A stretch of 45,314 nt of DNA, taken from positions 1 to 45,314 of the forward strand of contig NZ_CALCZQ010000043.1 of NCBI RefSeq assembly GCF_937903345.1, in the 5' to 3' direction. This document shows, piece by piece, positions 8,384-16,270 of the stretch. This DNA is from an uncultured Emticicia sp. (GTDB lineage Bacteria; Bacteroidota; Bacteroidia; Cytophagales; Spirosomataceae). The notes beneath the pieces were generated by a model, which saw only the letters and a list, made by a program, of their open reading frames with translations, ran no database searches and was not told where the DNA came from. Both the position numbers and the translations under genes were made by a program. Each line of letters begins with the position of its first letter. Position 1 is the first letter of the stretch.

Positions 8384-8560
8384 TTCTACATTGAAATTTA
8401 GGGAGTGATTAAATATAATAAGCTTACTCTTTGGACTGGTTTTAAAAGTTGTATAAAGTTGATGAACATGATTTTTTAGCTTACAAAAAAACCATTGAGT
8501 TTGATGGTAAAATGTCATGAAGGTTACATGCCAGATACCCTAATGGAATAAAATTTTATT

Positions 8561-8597
8561 AAAAAATTGCGAATCTTGCGACAAACACAAAATTCGC
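8561..8597 (-). terminator. Probable terminator after alaS
   Basis: A 6-bp stem pairs GCGAAT (8569-8574) with ATTCGC (8592-8597) around a 17-nt loop. On the minus strand the stem is followed by AATTTTTTAA. It begins 8 bp past the alaS stop. The stem is short, so this is moderate support. Confidence 0.45.
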
Positions 8598-8605
8598 TCA
8601 AATTA

Positions 8606-11257
8606 TCAGATAAATTTTTTCCCATTTTCAATTGCTCGCTCAAGGCCGCTTGCATCGCTACCTCCTGCGGTTGCGAAGTAAGGCTGACCACCTCCTCCAC
8701 CTTTCATTTCTTTAGCGAGTTCTTTTACAATATTTCCTGCGTGAAGATTTTTCTCTTTCATCACTTCTTCATCAATAATTACTGCAATTTGTGGTTTTCC
8801 ACCAAATTCTGCACCAATCACGCCGTAAAAACGCTCCACTATATTTTTCAAATCAAAACATAATTGTTTCAAAGCCTCAGCCGATGGAACGCTTACTTTT
8901 GCCGTAATTATATTTACACCGTTGATATTGACCACAGTTTTAGCTAATTCATTTTTCAATTCCTGGAGTTTTTCGTTTTCCAAAACTTCAACTTTTTTCT
9001 GCAAAACTGCTTTTTCGGTCAAAAGATTTTCAACGGCTTTTATCAAATCATTGTTTCTAAGAACTTCTTTTAGGTGCGTATTAATAAATAATTGCTCATT
9101 GATAACTGAAATTGCTTTTCCACCAGTCAATGCTTCCACCCGACGCACACCCGCAGCAACCGAACCTTCAGAAAGGAATTTGAATAAACCAATTTTACCA
9201 GTTGACGATGCGTGGGTTCCACCACAAAGTTCTACCGAGAATTTTGGATCAAAAATTACCACACGCACGAAATCTCCGTATTTCTCGCCGAAAGTTGCGG
9301 TAGCACCCAATGCAATCGCATCGGCAATCGGAATATTTACTTTGGTTTCTAGAGGAATATTCTCTCGTATTTTCTCGTTAACAATGTCTTCAATTTGTCC
9401 TAATTCTTCGTCAGTAACTTTAGCAAAGTGCGAGAAGTCAAAACGAGTGATATTATCATCTTGGTACGAACCTTTCTGAACGATATGTGTACCCAAAACC
9501 TTACGCATCGCCGCCAGCATCAAGTGCGTAACAGTATGGTTAGTTCTTATTTTCTCACGGCGTTCTTCATTGATATGTGCCACAACAGTTCCGGCATTTT
9601 GCAAAATTTCGTCGATATCTTTATCTGTCGAAATATGTATAAAAAGGTCGTTTTCTTTCTTCGTATCTTTAATATTTACCGAATGGTCTCCAATCATAAT
9701 ATGACCAGTATCGCCCACTTGTCCTCCCATTTCGGCATAGAAAGATGTGCGGTCAAGCACAATATGATACTCTTCACCGACTTTGGTTTTTACTTTACGA
9801 TATTTGATAATTTGTGCTTCAGTCGAAACTTCGTCATAGCCCACAAATTCAAAATCTGCACCTTCATTCAGCTCAATCCAATCGGTTGCTTCTTTCGCTG
9901 AATCTTTTCTTGAACGTGTTTTTTGCTCTAACAATGATTTTTCAAAACCTTCTTCGTCGATTTTTAAGCCTTTTTCTTTTGCCAAAAGGGCAGTTAAATC
10001 AACCGGAAAGCCAAAAGTATCAGATAATTCAAATACAACATCACCACTAATGATTCCATTTTCTGGATTGATAGCCTCAAACCTTCTGATTCCTGTTTCA
10101 AGCGTACGTAAGAAAGATTTTTCTTCTTCTTCCACCACACGAGTCACGAAATCTTGTTGAGCCTTCAATTCTGGGAAAACATCGGCAAATTGCTCAGCTA
10201 AAACTGGCACAAGTTTGCTCATAAATGGCTCATTGAAACCCAAATAAGAGTAACCATAACGTACCGCACGACGCAAAATACGACGCACAACATAACCCGC
10301 TTTTGCATTGGATGGCAGCTGTCCATCGGCAATGGTGAATGCCACCGCTCGAAGGTGGTCAGCAATAACACGCATCGCCACATCAACGTAGCTATCTGAT
10401 GAAAGTGTACCTTCGGGCGGTATTCCGCTTTCACCATATTTCTTGCCCGACATTTGCTCAATTACTTGAATTATATTTTGAAAAACGTCGGTGTCATAAT
10501 TCGATTTTTTTCCTTGAATCGCCATACACAGACGCTCAAAACCCATACCTGTGTCTACATGTTTGGAAGGAAGTGAAATCAACGATTTGTCAGCTTTACG
10601 CTCAAACTGCATAAATACATTGTTCCAAATCTCAACCACTTGCGGATGGTCGTTATTCACCAATTCTTTTCCGCCAATCAAATCAATTTCGGCTTGGTCA
10701 CGCAAATCAATATGTATTTCCGAGCAAGGACCACAAGGGCCAGTATCACCCATTTCCCAGAAATTGTCTTTTTTATTTCCTAGAATAATACGATTTTCAT
10801 CGCCAATCAAACCTTTCCAAATATCAAATGCTTCTTGGTCGAATGGTACGCCATCTTCTTCGCTTCCTTCAAAAACAGACACATAAATTCTATCTTTTGG
10901 TAGTTTATAAACTTCTGTTAATAACTCCCATGACCATTCTAGGGCTTCTTTCTTAAAATAATCACCAAATGACCAATTACCGAGCATCTCAAACATGGTA
11001 TGATGATAGGTATCAAAACCTACGTCTTCCAAGTCATTGTGCTTCCCACTTACTCGAAGACATTTTTGTGTATCGGCAATACGTTTTGATGGTGGTGTAC
11101 CATTTCCCAAAAAAAAGTCCTTGAATTGAGCCATTCCTGAGTTATTAAACATCAAAGTTGGGTCGTTTTTTGCTACAAGAGGTGCCGATGGAACGATTAA
11201 ATGTCCTTTACTTTTGAAGAAATCTAAAAAAGCCTTACGTATTTCGTGCGAAGTCAT
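8606..11257 (-). CDS. alaS: Alanyl-tRNA synthetase
   Basis: Class II synthetase charging tRNA-Ala, cytoplasmic, 883 residues (normal length about 870-880). The N-terminal catalytic core begins with the typical SHEIRKAFLDFFKSKGH and contains NNSGMAQFKDFF (motif 2 region) and MGDTGPCGPCSEIH. The editing domain has HTVTH (about residue 575) and CGGTH (about 677), the four zinc ligands needed to clear Ser- or Gly-tRNA-Ala. The C-Ala domain ends with the glycine stretch GGGGGQPYFATAGG. Nothing is missing. It is transcribed alone on the minus strand with a leader that includes a 21-bp direct repeat. Confidence 0.98.
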   Translation of the reverse strand: MTSHEIRKAFLDFFKSKGHLIVPSAPLVAKNDPTLMFNNSGMAQFKDFFLGNGTPPSKRIADTQKCLRVSGKHNDLEDVGFDTYHHTMFEMLGNWSFGDYFKKEALEWSWELLTEVYKLPKDRIYVSVFEGSEEDGVPFDQEAFDIWKGLIGDENRIILGNKKDNFWEMGDTGPCGPCSEIHIDLRDQAEIDLIGGKELVNNDHPQVVEIWNNVFMQFERKADKSLISLPSKHVDTGMGFERLCMAIQGKKSNYDTDVFQNIIQVIEQMSGKKYGESGIPPEGTLSSDSYVDVAMRVIADHLRAVAFTIADGQLPSNAKAGYVVRRILRRAVRYGYSYLGFNEPFMSKLVPVLAEQFADVFPELKAQQDFVTRVVEEEEKSFLRTLETGIRRFEAINPENGIISGDVVFELSDTFGFPVDLTALLAKEKGLKIDEEGFEKSLLEQKTRSRKDSAKEATDWIELNEGADFEFVGYDEVSTEAQIIKYRKVKTKVGEEYHIVLDRTSFYAEMGGQVGDTGHIMIGDHSVNIKDTKKENDLFIHISTDKDIDEILQNAGTVVAHINEERREKIRTNHTVTHLMLAAMRKVLGTHIVQKGSYQDDNITRFDFSHFAKVTDEELGQIEDIVNEKIRENIPLETKVNIPIADAIALGATATFGEKYGDFVRVVIFDPKFSVELCGGTHASSTGKIGLFKFLSEGSVAAGVRRVEALTGGKAISVINEQLFINTHLKEVLRNNDLIKAVENLLTEKAVLQKKVEVLENEKLQELKNELAKTVVNINGVNIITAKVSVPSAEALKQLCFDLKNIVERFYGVIGAEFGGKPQIAVIIDEEVMKEKNLHAGNIVKELAKEMKGGGGGQPYFATAGGSDASGLERAIENGKKFI

Positions 11258-11272
11258 TTTGCTGGTTTTTTG

Positions 11273-11314
11273 TTACTGGTTATTTATTATTGGTTACTGG
11301 TTATTCATTATTGA
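11273..11314. repeat. Two-copy 21-bp direct repeat in the alaS leader
   Basis: The words TTACTGGTTATT at 11273 and 11294 start two near-identical 21-bp units (with TTATTATTGG and CATTATTGAG following) just ahead of alaS. The run sits within the untranslated leader. Such GGTTACTGG-type repeats look like intergenic filler; no regulatory reading is evident. Confidence 0.6.
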
Positions 11315-11373
11315 GAATTGGGGGTAATTTCCCAAATAAAAATTTTTGATAAGCAGTTGCCAGAATTGAGGTG

Positions 11374-11381
11374 CAAAAATA
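11374..11381 (-). promoter_or_regulatory. Possible -7 element of alaS
   Basis: TATTTTTG on the minus strand fits TAnnTTTG and lies about 117 bp ahead of the alaS start, which would place the 21-bp repeat in the leader. No good -33 element is found at 18-21 bp, so confidence is low. Confidence 0.3.
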
Positions 11382-11472
11382 GCTTAAAAAATAGATTTTT
11401 AAAGCTAAAGTGTAGTACAACTTTTTGAGTTGTGTTCGTAAATGTATAACAATTTCAAAAATTGTTCTATCA

Positions 11473-12363
11473 CTAAAAATTTATATGCCTTATAATCTCA
11501 GGTAAAACCGCTGTCAAAACACCTTTTGGAAGTTCATGCCCCATTCCTTCAATCATTAAAAGTTTTGAGTTTGGAATAAGAGTAGAATAAATCTCTGCAT
11601 GTTTTGGATTGACAAGTGGGTCGTCAGTGCCATGTATGACTAAAGTTGGTGCATTGATTTGGCCGAGTTTTTTTAGCCGTGAACCCGAAGCTACAATTGC
11701 ACAAAACTGCTGATATCTTGCTCTTGGGTTTTGCCCTTTTCGTCGTTCAATACTTTCTGTAAAAACTTCTCTAAAATAGGCTTCGTTAAACTCAAAACGT
11801 TTTCCTCGTAATAGTCGATAAGTTGCCAAATAACTACTCACGCTTACTTTATGTTTGGAATATTTATTTTTGAAATAAAACCGTTTGATTAAAAAAGGCA
11901 TAAAATAAAATAAAAGTTTATAGCTAAATTTTTTGGCAGTGTCTGGGTTAAGCGTGAAACCTGAAGACATAATTGATGTTAAACTCAAAACTTTTTCAGG
12001 AAAATCAATGGCGATATGTTGAGCAATCATGCCACCCATTGATACTCCGATGATATGAGCTTGTTTGATTTGTAGAAAATCAAGTAATTCAATGCTATCT
12101 TTTGCCATATCTTCGAGGGTGTATGGGCGGCTCCTGTGCCAAGTGGCATTCATCCAGGTAGAAAGTCCTATATCTCGGTTATCGAATCTTATTACATAAT
12201 AACCAGCATCAACCAAAGGATTGATTATGTTTTCTCCATAAATTAAACATTGAGCATCTAGCCCCATAATTAGCAAAATTGCAGGATTTTGCTTTACACC
12301 GAAAGTTTCGTAATAAATCTCAATGTCGTTTACAGGAGCTTTGCCTGACTGAGTGATAACCAT
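11473..12363 (-). CDS. Alpha/beta-fold hydrolase
   Basis: Serine hydrolase of 296 residues. The nucleophile elbow is GVSMGG with S108, the probable acid is in HGTDDPLVNP (near residue 250), and the His is in EGMGHELP near 274. The oxyanion segment LLIMGLDAQ and the FDNRDIGLS block are the form seen in a large group of bacterial hydrolases related to tropinesterase and haloperoxidase-like proteins. There is no signal peptide, so it is cytoplasmic. It is divergent from the MerR-type gene across 136 bp that contains a palindrome at 12398-12418, so MerR control is plausible. The substrate is unknown. Confidence 0.88.
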   Translation of the reverse strand: MVITQSGKAPVNDIEIYYETFGVKQNPAILLIMGLDAQCLIYGENIINPLVDAGYYVIRFDNRDIGLSTWMNATWHRSRPYTLEDMAKDSIELLDFLQIKQAHIIGVSMGGMIAQHIAIDFPEKVLSLTSIMSSGFTLNPDTAKKFSYKLLFYFMPFLIKRFYFKNKYSKHKVSVSSYLATYRLLRGKRFEFNEAYFREVFTESIERRKGQNPRARYQQFCAIVASGSRLKKLGQINAPTLVIHGTDDPLVNPKHAEIYSTLIPNSKLLMIEGMGHELPKGVLTAVLPEIIRHINF

Positions 12364-12389
12364 AACTGTGTAAACTTTTTTCTATACAT

Positions 12390-12421
12390 CAAAAATACTC
12401 AAAAAGTATTTGTTTGAGAAA
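12390..12421 (-). promoter_or_regulatory. Candidate promoter of the hydrolase with palindrome in its spacer
   Basis: TATTTTTG at 12397-12390 on the minus strand fits the -7 consensus. A TTT-containing -33-like position lies near 12419-12421 after about 21 bp. Between them is CTCAAA (12398-12403) / TTTGAG (12413-12418), an inverted repeat of 6-bp arms. MerR-family activators bind dyads in the spacer, so the location suits such an operator; the protein-site link is inference. Confidence 0.4.
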
Positions 12422-12474
12422 CTCTTTTTATAGATTCAAATAGTATTAATAATTCTTTTTTGGTAAAAAAAGCT

Positions 12475-12482
12475 TAGTTTTG
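12475..12482 (+). promoter_or_regulatory. Possible -7 element of the MerR-type gene
   Basis: TAGTTTTG on the plus strand fits TAnnTTTG and lies 30 bp ahead of the preferred start codon at 12512. A TTTG exists at 12459-12462 but its spacing (12 bp) is short. Confidence 0.4.
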
Positions 12483-12511
12483 AGCATTGAAACATTATTT
12501 TGCAAATCCCT

Positions 12512-12820
12512 ATGACTAAACTCTATTATAGCACTTCAGAAGTTGCTGAAATGTTGGGTGTGAATATCTCAAGAATTAGATTTTACGAAAAAAAATTTAA
12601 TCTCAGATTCAAACGAAATGGGCAAGATCGCCAAATTACAGAGAAAGATATTGAGATTTTAAGAAATATTATATTAAATGCCGATAAAGGTGGACTTACA
12701 TTAAAGGGAGTAAAACGTAAAATCAGCAATAAAAGCGATGAAAACAAAAACAAAAATGCCCTAAAAGCTAAGTTGTTAACTATTAGGGAATTTTTGGTTG
12801 AAACACTAAAAGAGGTTTGA
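12512..12820 (+). CDS. MerR-family transcriptional regulator
   Basis: DNA-binding regulator of about 102 residues. The N-terminal winged helix-turn-helix is clear: YYSTSEVAEMLGVNISRIRFYEKKF, followed by the wing and second helices (RQITEKDIEILRNIILNADKGGLTLKGVKRKI). A basic linker (SNKSDENKNKNALKAK) and one short C-terminal helix follow, so there is no effector-binding domain and no metal-binding cysteines. I prefer the Met at 12512 (MTKLYYS) over 12500 because it gives the usual N-terminal length. It is divergent from the hydrolase and ends 1 bp before the convergent outer membrane protein gene. Its inducer and regulon are unknown. Confidence 0.9.
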   Translation: MTKLYYSTSEVAEMLGVNISRIRFYEKKFNLRFKRNGQDRQITEKDIEILRNIILNADKGGLTLKGVKRKISNKSDENKNKNALKAKLLTIREFLVETLKEV

Positions 12821-12821
12821 A

Positions 12822-14363
12822 TTAGAAGAATGTACCTACTGAAATTACAAAACTTTTTTGGCTGTTTGTGATATTTGCTGATGCGTAATTGGCTGTATTG
12901 GCCAACTCATAGGGTGTGTATGCTGTTGTAAAAGTATTGAATACTCCAGCTATATCTACAAAAAATTTGGCTGAACGATAACCAACACCACCACTAAAAA
13001 TTATTTGTGAACGGTCTAGATTATCTATTTTTTGTTTGTAGGGGTCAGGCATATATTTTGCACCGATCCGCAATCTGATATTTTCAATACGATATTCTGC
13101 TCCTGCCTTTAGGTTTACAGCATCTCTATAAGTATTCTTTATTCTATTATCTTCTTTTGACGCTTTATCATAGCCATTTACATAGCCATTGTTATCATAA
13201 CTTGCATATTTAATACTCATTCCTGTGTAAGCTACGTATTCTGCATCGGCTGTAATGAACCCTTTTTTTCCAGGGAGAAAGAATGTAGCACCACCGCTTG
13301 CTTTGAGCGGAGTTGTAATTTTATATGAAAATTCATTTTCACGGGTTCTTACTTCCGAATAATCAGGTTTAAAGAATGTAGTCTTGATTGAAATACTTGA
13401 ATTAAAGACCTCATCAACTGTTAACCATGAAGGAGAGGTTATATTTGCACCTAAGCTGATATTATCAGAGACCTTAAAAATTCCACCAACACCTAAATGG
13501 ATTCCACTACCATTTGAAGTCAAATCTTCTCTATAATCAAAGCCATTAAAGACTTTTCCTTTTGGAAACTGCTCTGAATAATTATTTTGGTTCTCATGGC
13601 TGAGTCTCATAAAACTCACGTTAAAACCAATATAAGTTTTATCATCATAATTTACTCCATATGCCAAATTCCATTGACTTTGATTGCCAATACTTGAATT
13701 ATTACCTAATTGATTGACGGGTAAACTCGTCTCAGCCGTTGTGTATTTAGTATCGTTTTTGCTATCAGGGTCAATCATATATGTCCAATAATACATTCCT
13801 TCTGGATAATAAGCGGTTGCAGTATTTTTATCAAATTCATCATCGAGCGTTTTTGCACTTATATTTAAAGAGTTTGCTTTTTCAGTAAAATAGTTTCCCA
13901 TTGAACTTCTATTATTCTGATCAGCATAACTAAAATTAGAAAGTAAATTCACTTGCTTTGAATAGGTTACAGCAAAACTTGAACGTTTTTTACGCGTTCC
14001 GCTTCCACCACTACTCATTATAAGTCCTAACTGACCTATATTTGCATTTGAAGTATTTGCTTTGCTCGTAGAGCCAGCATATAGCGAGGACGAATTGATT
14101 GAATTAAAAATGGGCGTGATGCTCAATTCAGAACGATTATAGAAACCTAAACCTGCAGGGTTTGATGAAGCATTTCCTGCATCTGCTCCCAATGCAGTAT
14201 AGTTGCCTCCTAAACCTTGCATACGAGCTGAACCAGTAACTTTAGATTGTGTATATCTAAATGCATCTTCTCCATAAAAATGACCACCAAGAGTTAGTTG
14301 TGCATCTGCTTCTATTCCTCCCAAAATCAAAGCAGAGGCTATAAAAATTTGTGTAAGTTTCAT
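12822..14363 (-). CDS. FadL/OmpP1-like outer membrane protein
   Basis: A 513-residue outer membrane beta-barrel precursor. The signal peptide is at 1-21 (ALILGGIEADAQ). The mature N-terminus has the segment SARMQGLGGNYTALGADAG then ASSNPAGLGFYNRSELS, close to the NPAG motif of the OmpP1/FadL/TodX group, followed by alternating aromatic strands and a final strand ending in Phe (SVGTFF), as barrel proteins do. Known members move hydrophobic molecules across the outer membrane. It follows the Ser-rich lipoprotein gene on the same strand with a hairpin between them. A structural barrel without transport function is possible. Confidence 0.8.
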   Translation of the reverse strand: MKLTQIFIASALILGGIEADAQLTLGGHFYGEDAFRYTQSKVTGSARMQGLGGNYTALGADAGNASSNPAGLGFYNRSELSITPIFNSINSSSLYAGSTSKANTSNANIGQLGLIMSSGGSGTRKKRSSFAVTYSKQVNLLSNFSYADQNNRSSMGNYFTEKANSLNISAKTLDDEFDKNTATAYYPEGMYYWTYMIDPDSKNDTKYTTAETSLPVNQLGNNSSIGNQSQWNLAYGVNYDDKTYIGFNVSFMRLSHENQNNYSEQFPKGKVFNGFDYREDLTSNGSGIHLGVGGIFKVSDNISLGANITSPSWLTVDEVFNSSISIKTTFFKPDYSEVRTRENEFSYKITTPLKASGGATFFLPGKKGFITADAEYVAYTGMSIKYASYDNNGYVNGYDKASKEDNRIKNTYRDAVNLKAGAEYRIENIRLRIGAKYMPDPYKQKIDNLDRSQIIFSGGVGYRSAKFFVDIAGVFNTFTTAYTPYELANTANYASANITNSQKSFVISVGTFF

Positions 14364-14464
14364 TGTAGTAATACTGAAGTTTGAAGAAAAATAAACCAGA
14401 TTTTTAATCTTTAGTATAATTACTTCATAGAAAGGGTAATTTTTAATTAGGTTTTATTTAATAG

Positions 14465-14499
14465 AAAACCTCGCCAAACGCCAGGATTCAACGAGGTTC
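14465..14499 (-). terminator. Hairpin terminator after the Ser-rich lipoprotein gene
   Basis: AACCTCG (14467-14473) pairs with CGAGGTT (14492-14498), 7 bp, around an 18-nt loop. On the minus strand TTTTCTATT follows. It lies between the lipoprotein gene and the FadL-like gene and probably separates or attenuates their transcription. Confidence 0.5.
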
Positions 14500-14552
14500 T
14501 CGAATGGATTTTATAAATATCTCAAAAAAGAATATGAACAAACCTAAATTAA

Positions 14553-15869
14553 TTATCTTGGACCACGGCTACTTCCAGAACTAGTACTACTTGAGCTACT
14601 ACTCGAGCTACTACTGCTACTGCCACCATATGAGCTTGAACTACTGCTTCCGCTATTGTTCCAGCCAGATGATTGAGTAGAAGAACCTCTTGAGTAGCTT
14701 GAATTAGAAGAATTTCCATTCCCGCTGCCATTTGACCAACCACTTTCAGAAGAACGACTTGTTCCAGTTGGTCGTGAGTAGTTGTATCCGCCAGATGAAT
14801 TGCTGTTTGTACTATTATTAATTGGATTTGAACTTCCTTCTGTACTGCCATTTCTACGTGGTCGAGCGTAATATGTCTCATTTGAGGTACTTGAATTATT
14901 GGTGCTTCCACCAAAGCTGCGTGAGTTACCTCTATTGTACTCGTTACCTGCCGAACTTCCATTCCATGATGAGCTAGTGTTAGCTCTTCTTGAAGATGCA
15001 TCTACACTACCTGTGTTTGTAGTGCCATAAGAATTACGACGACCATCAGCTGTATTTCCACTGTTGTTTACTGCTGCATTTGTAAATCCACGATTATATG
15101 TGCCAGAACCACTTCCGCCATCTCGTGGGCCATAAGTCCGGACTCGACTATTACTTACACCATTTACACCCGATGTGATGTTGCTATAGTAATTATTTGT
15201 GTAATAATTATTCCCAAAACCACCGAAACGGTCATAATAACCACCGTAAGAATAATAACTATAAGGGCTGTACCATGAGCTGTAAGGACTAAAGAATGAG
15301 TTAAAGCCAAACGGACTATTAAAGGAGTTATATGGATTATAAAATGAATTATACCCGTAGCTTCCACCCCAAAATGGGTCTGAGAAACGATTGAATCCTC
15401 CAAAACCAAGACCCATGCCGAAACTATTACCGAAACCAGTTCCATACCCGCCGAAGCCATTGCCATAGCCAAATCGATTGAATGGACTTAACCAACCAAC
15501 TGGTTGACTCCAAGCGTAATCATTCCATCCTGATTGATAGCCATTGGCAAATCCAGATTTGTAACCTGTACTGCCATTATTATTACGATTTACTTTGCGA
15601 GAATTTAAATAATTCTCATCATAATATTCATCAGTCCCAGTAGCATTTTCTTGTTCTTGTGTCTGCTGCGGCTCTTCTGGTTGATATCGTTGATTTTCAA
15701 GGTATTCTGGGGTTTGTCGGGGTGTATAAGCTACTTGTGGAGCATCTTTCGACGTGCCATAAATATCATCATATTCACCTTTGGTAACGAGTTGCTTGTT
15801 AGAAGTACATCCCCATGCACTCAATAGAACTGCTACTGAAAAATATTGAATTGATTTGAAAGTGTTCAT
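14553..15869 (-). CDS. Ser/Gly-rich low-complexity lipoprotein
   Basis: A 438-residue predicted lipoprotein with lipobox-like SAWGC and acylated C21. Just after it comes the conserved-looking QLVTKGEYDDIYGTS, which I recall in Cytophagales proteins sometimes labelled vitellogenin II precursor. Residues about 60-110 are polar with Glu and Asn. About 115-235 is rich in Gly, Phe, Tyr and Asn with GFGNGFGGYG-like repeats. From about 250 on it is Ser/Gly/Asn-rich, ending in nearly pure Ser (AGT/AGC mixed codons) and RGPR. It has no catalytic motif. It is probably a surface-exposed, disordered outer membrane lipoprotein. Its gene is divergent from proS. Confidence 0.75.
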   Translation of the reverse strand: MNTFKSIQYFSVAVLLSAWGCTSNKQLVTKGEYDDIYGTSKDAPQVAYTPRQTPEYLENQRYQPEEPQQTQEQENATGTDEYYDENYLNSRKVNRNNNGSTGYKSGFANGYQSGWNDYAWSQPVGWLSPFNRFGYGNGFGGYGTGFGNSFGMGLGFGGFNRFSDPFWGGSYGYNSFYNPYNSFNSPFGFNSFFSPYSSWYSPYSYYSYGGYYDRFGGFGNNYYTNNYYSNITSGVNGVSNSRVRTYGPRDGGSGSGTYNRGFTNAAVNNSGNTADGRRNSYGTTNTGSVDASSRRANTSSSWNGSSAGNEYNRGNSRSFGGSTNNSSTSNETYYARPRRNGSTEGSSNPINNSTNSNSSGGYNYSRPTGTSRSSESGWSNGSGNGNSSNSSYSRGSSTQSSGWNNSGSSSSSSYGGSSSSSSSSSSSSTSSGSSRGPR

Positions 15870-16270
15870 TTTACTGTAATTTAAGTATGGGCTTTAAACA
15901 TTTCTATGTATATGATGCGACAGCGTAGAAAATGGTTGTACGTGCTTTAAAATATTTTTTACATATCCTGTAAGCTGCCATTTTTATAAAATCACCATCT
16001 AAATAAACTAAATATTGTATGGTAACATTATTTTACAAACTTAATATAAAAACCTATCTTTGCAATCGATTTAAGCATTAATATCTTATTATAATTTTAC
16101 TTAAACTTATTCTTAATTGGGTTTTTCTAATAATTAAAACGAAATAATCTCAAAATATTTACATTATTTTTAAATAATTTAGCTGAAATACGAAATGGGC
16201 TGTTGAACGTTCCTTAAACTTGTTCAAATTCATTCTTAATTTTTAATTCTACATTCTTCATAAAAAAAAC
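15870..16270. other. 401-bp divergent intergenic region between the Ser-rich lipoprotein gene and proS
   Basis: AT-rich and without an ORF. The plus strand carries a good -7 match for proS at 16055-16062, leaving a leader of about 200 nt. I saw no TAnnTTTG for the lipoprotein gene on the minus strand and no clear T-box or other riboswitch. Confidence 0.5.
16031..16062 (+). promoter_or_regulatory. Candidate promoter of proS
   Basis: TATCTTTG at 16055-16062 matches the Bacteroidota -7 element exactly, with a TTTTAC stretch at 16031-16036 about 20 bp upstream in the -33 position. It predicts transcription from about 16069 and a 200-nt leader. Confidence 0.55.

Larger units (their letters stand above)
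8249..8605. other. 357-bp intergenic region upstream of the secreted protein and downstream of alaS
   Basis: AT-rich, with no credible gene. A 76-codon frame at 8288-8518 is open by chance. It holds a TACCTTTG match on the minus strand at 8376-8383, a possible promoter for the secreted protein with no clear -33 partner, and the alaS terminator-like hairpin at 8561-8597. Confidence 0.5.

Noticed and set aside
8288..8518. 76-codon ORF on the minus strand between the secreted protein and alaS
   Set aside because: No domain, no signal peptide, His/Thr/Lys-rich chance composition and no promoter or neighbour support.
8922..9901. Two long plus-strand frames (185 and 157 codons) antisense to alaS
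   Set aside because: They are shadows of the intact alaS gene and show no protein family features.
14549..15001. 150-codon minus-strand frame rich in His, Val and Ala
   Set aside because: It is an alternate frame of the Ser-rich lipoprotein gene; repeated AGC/AGT codons stay open in all frames.
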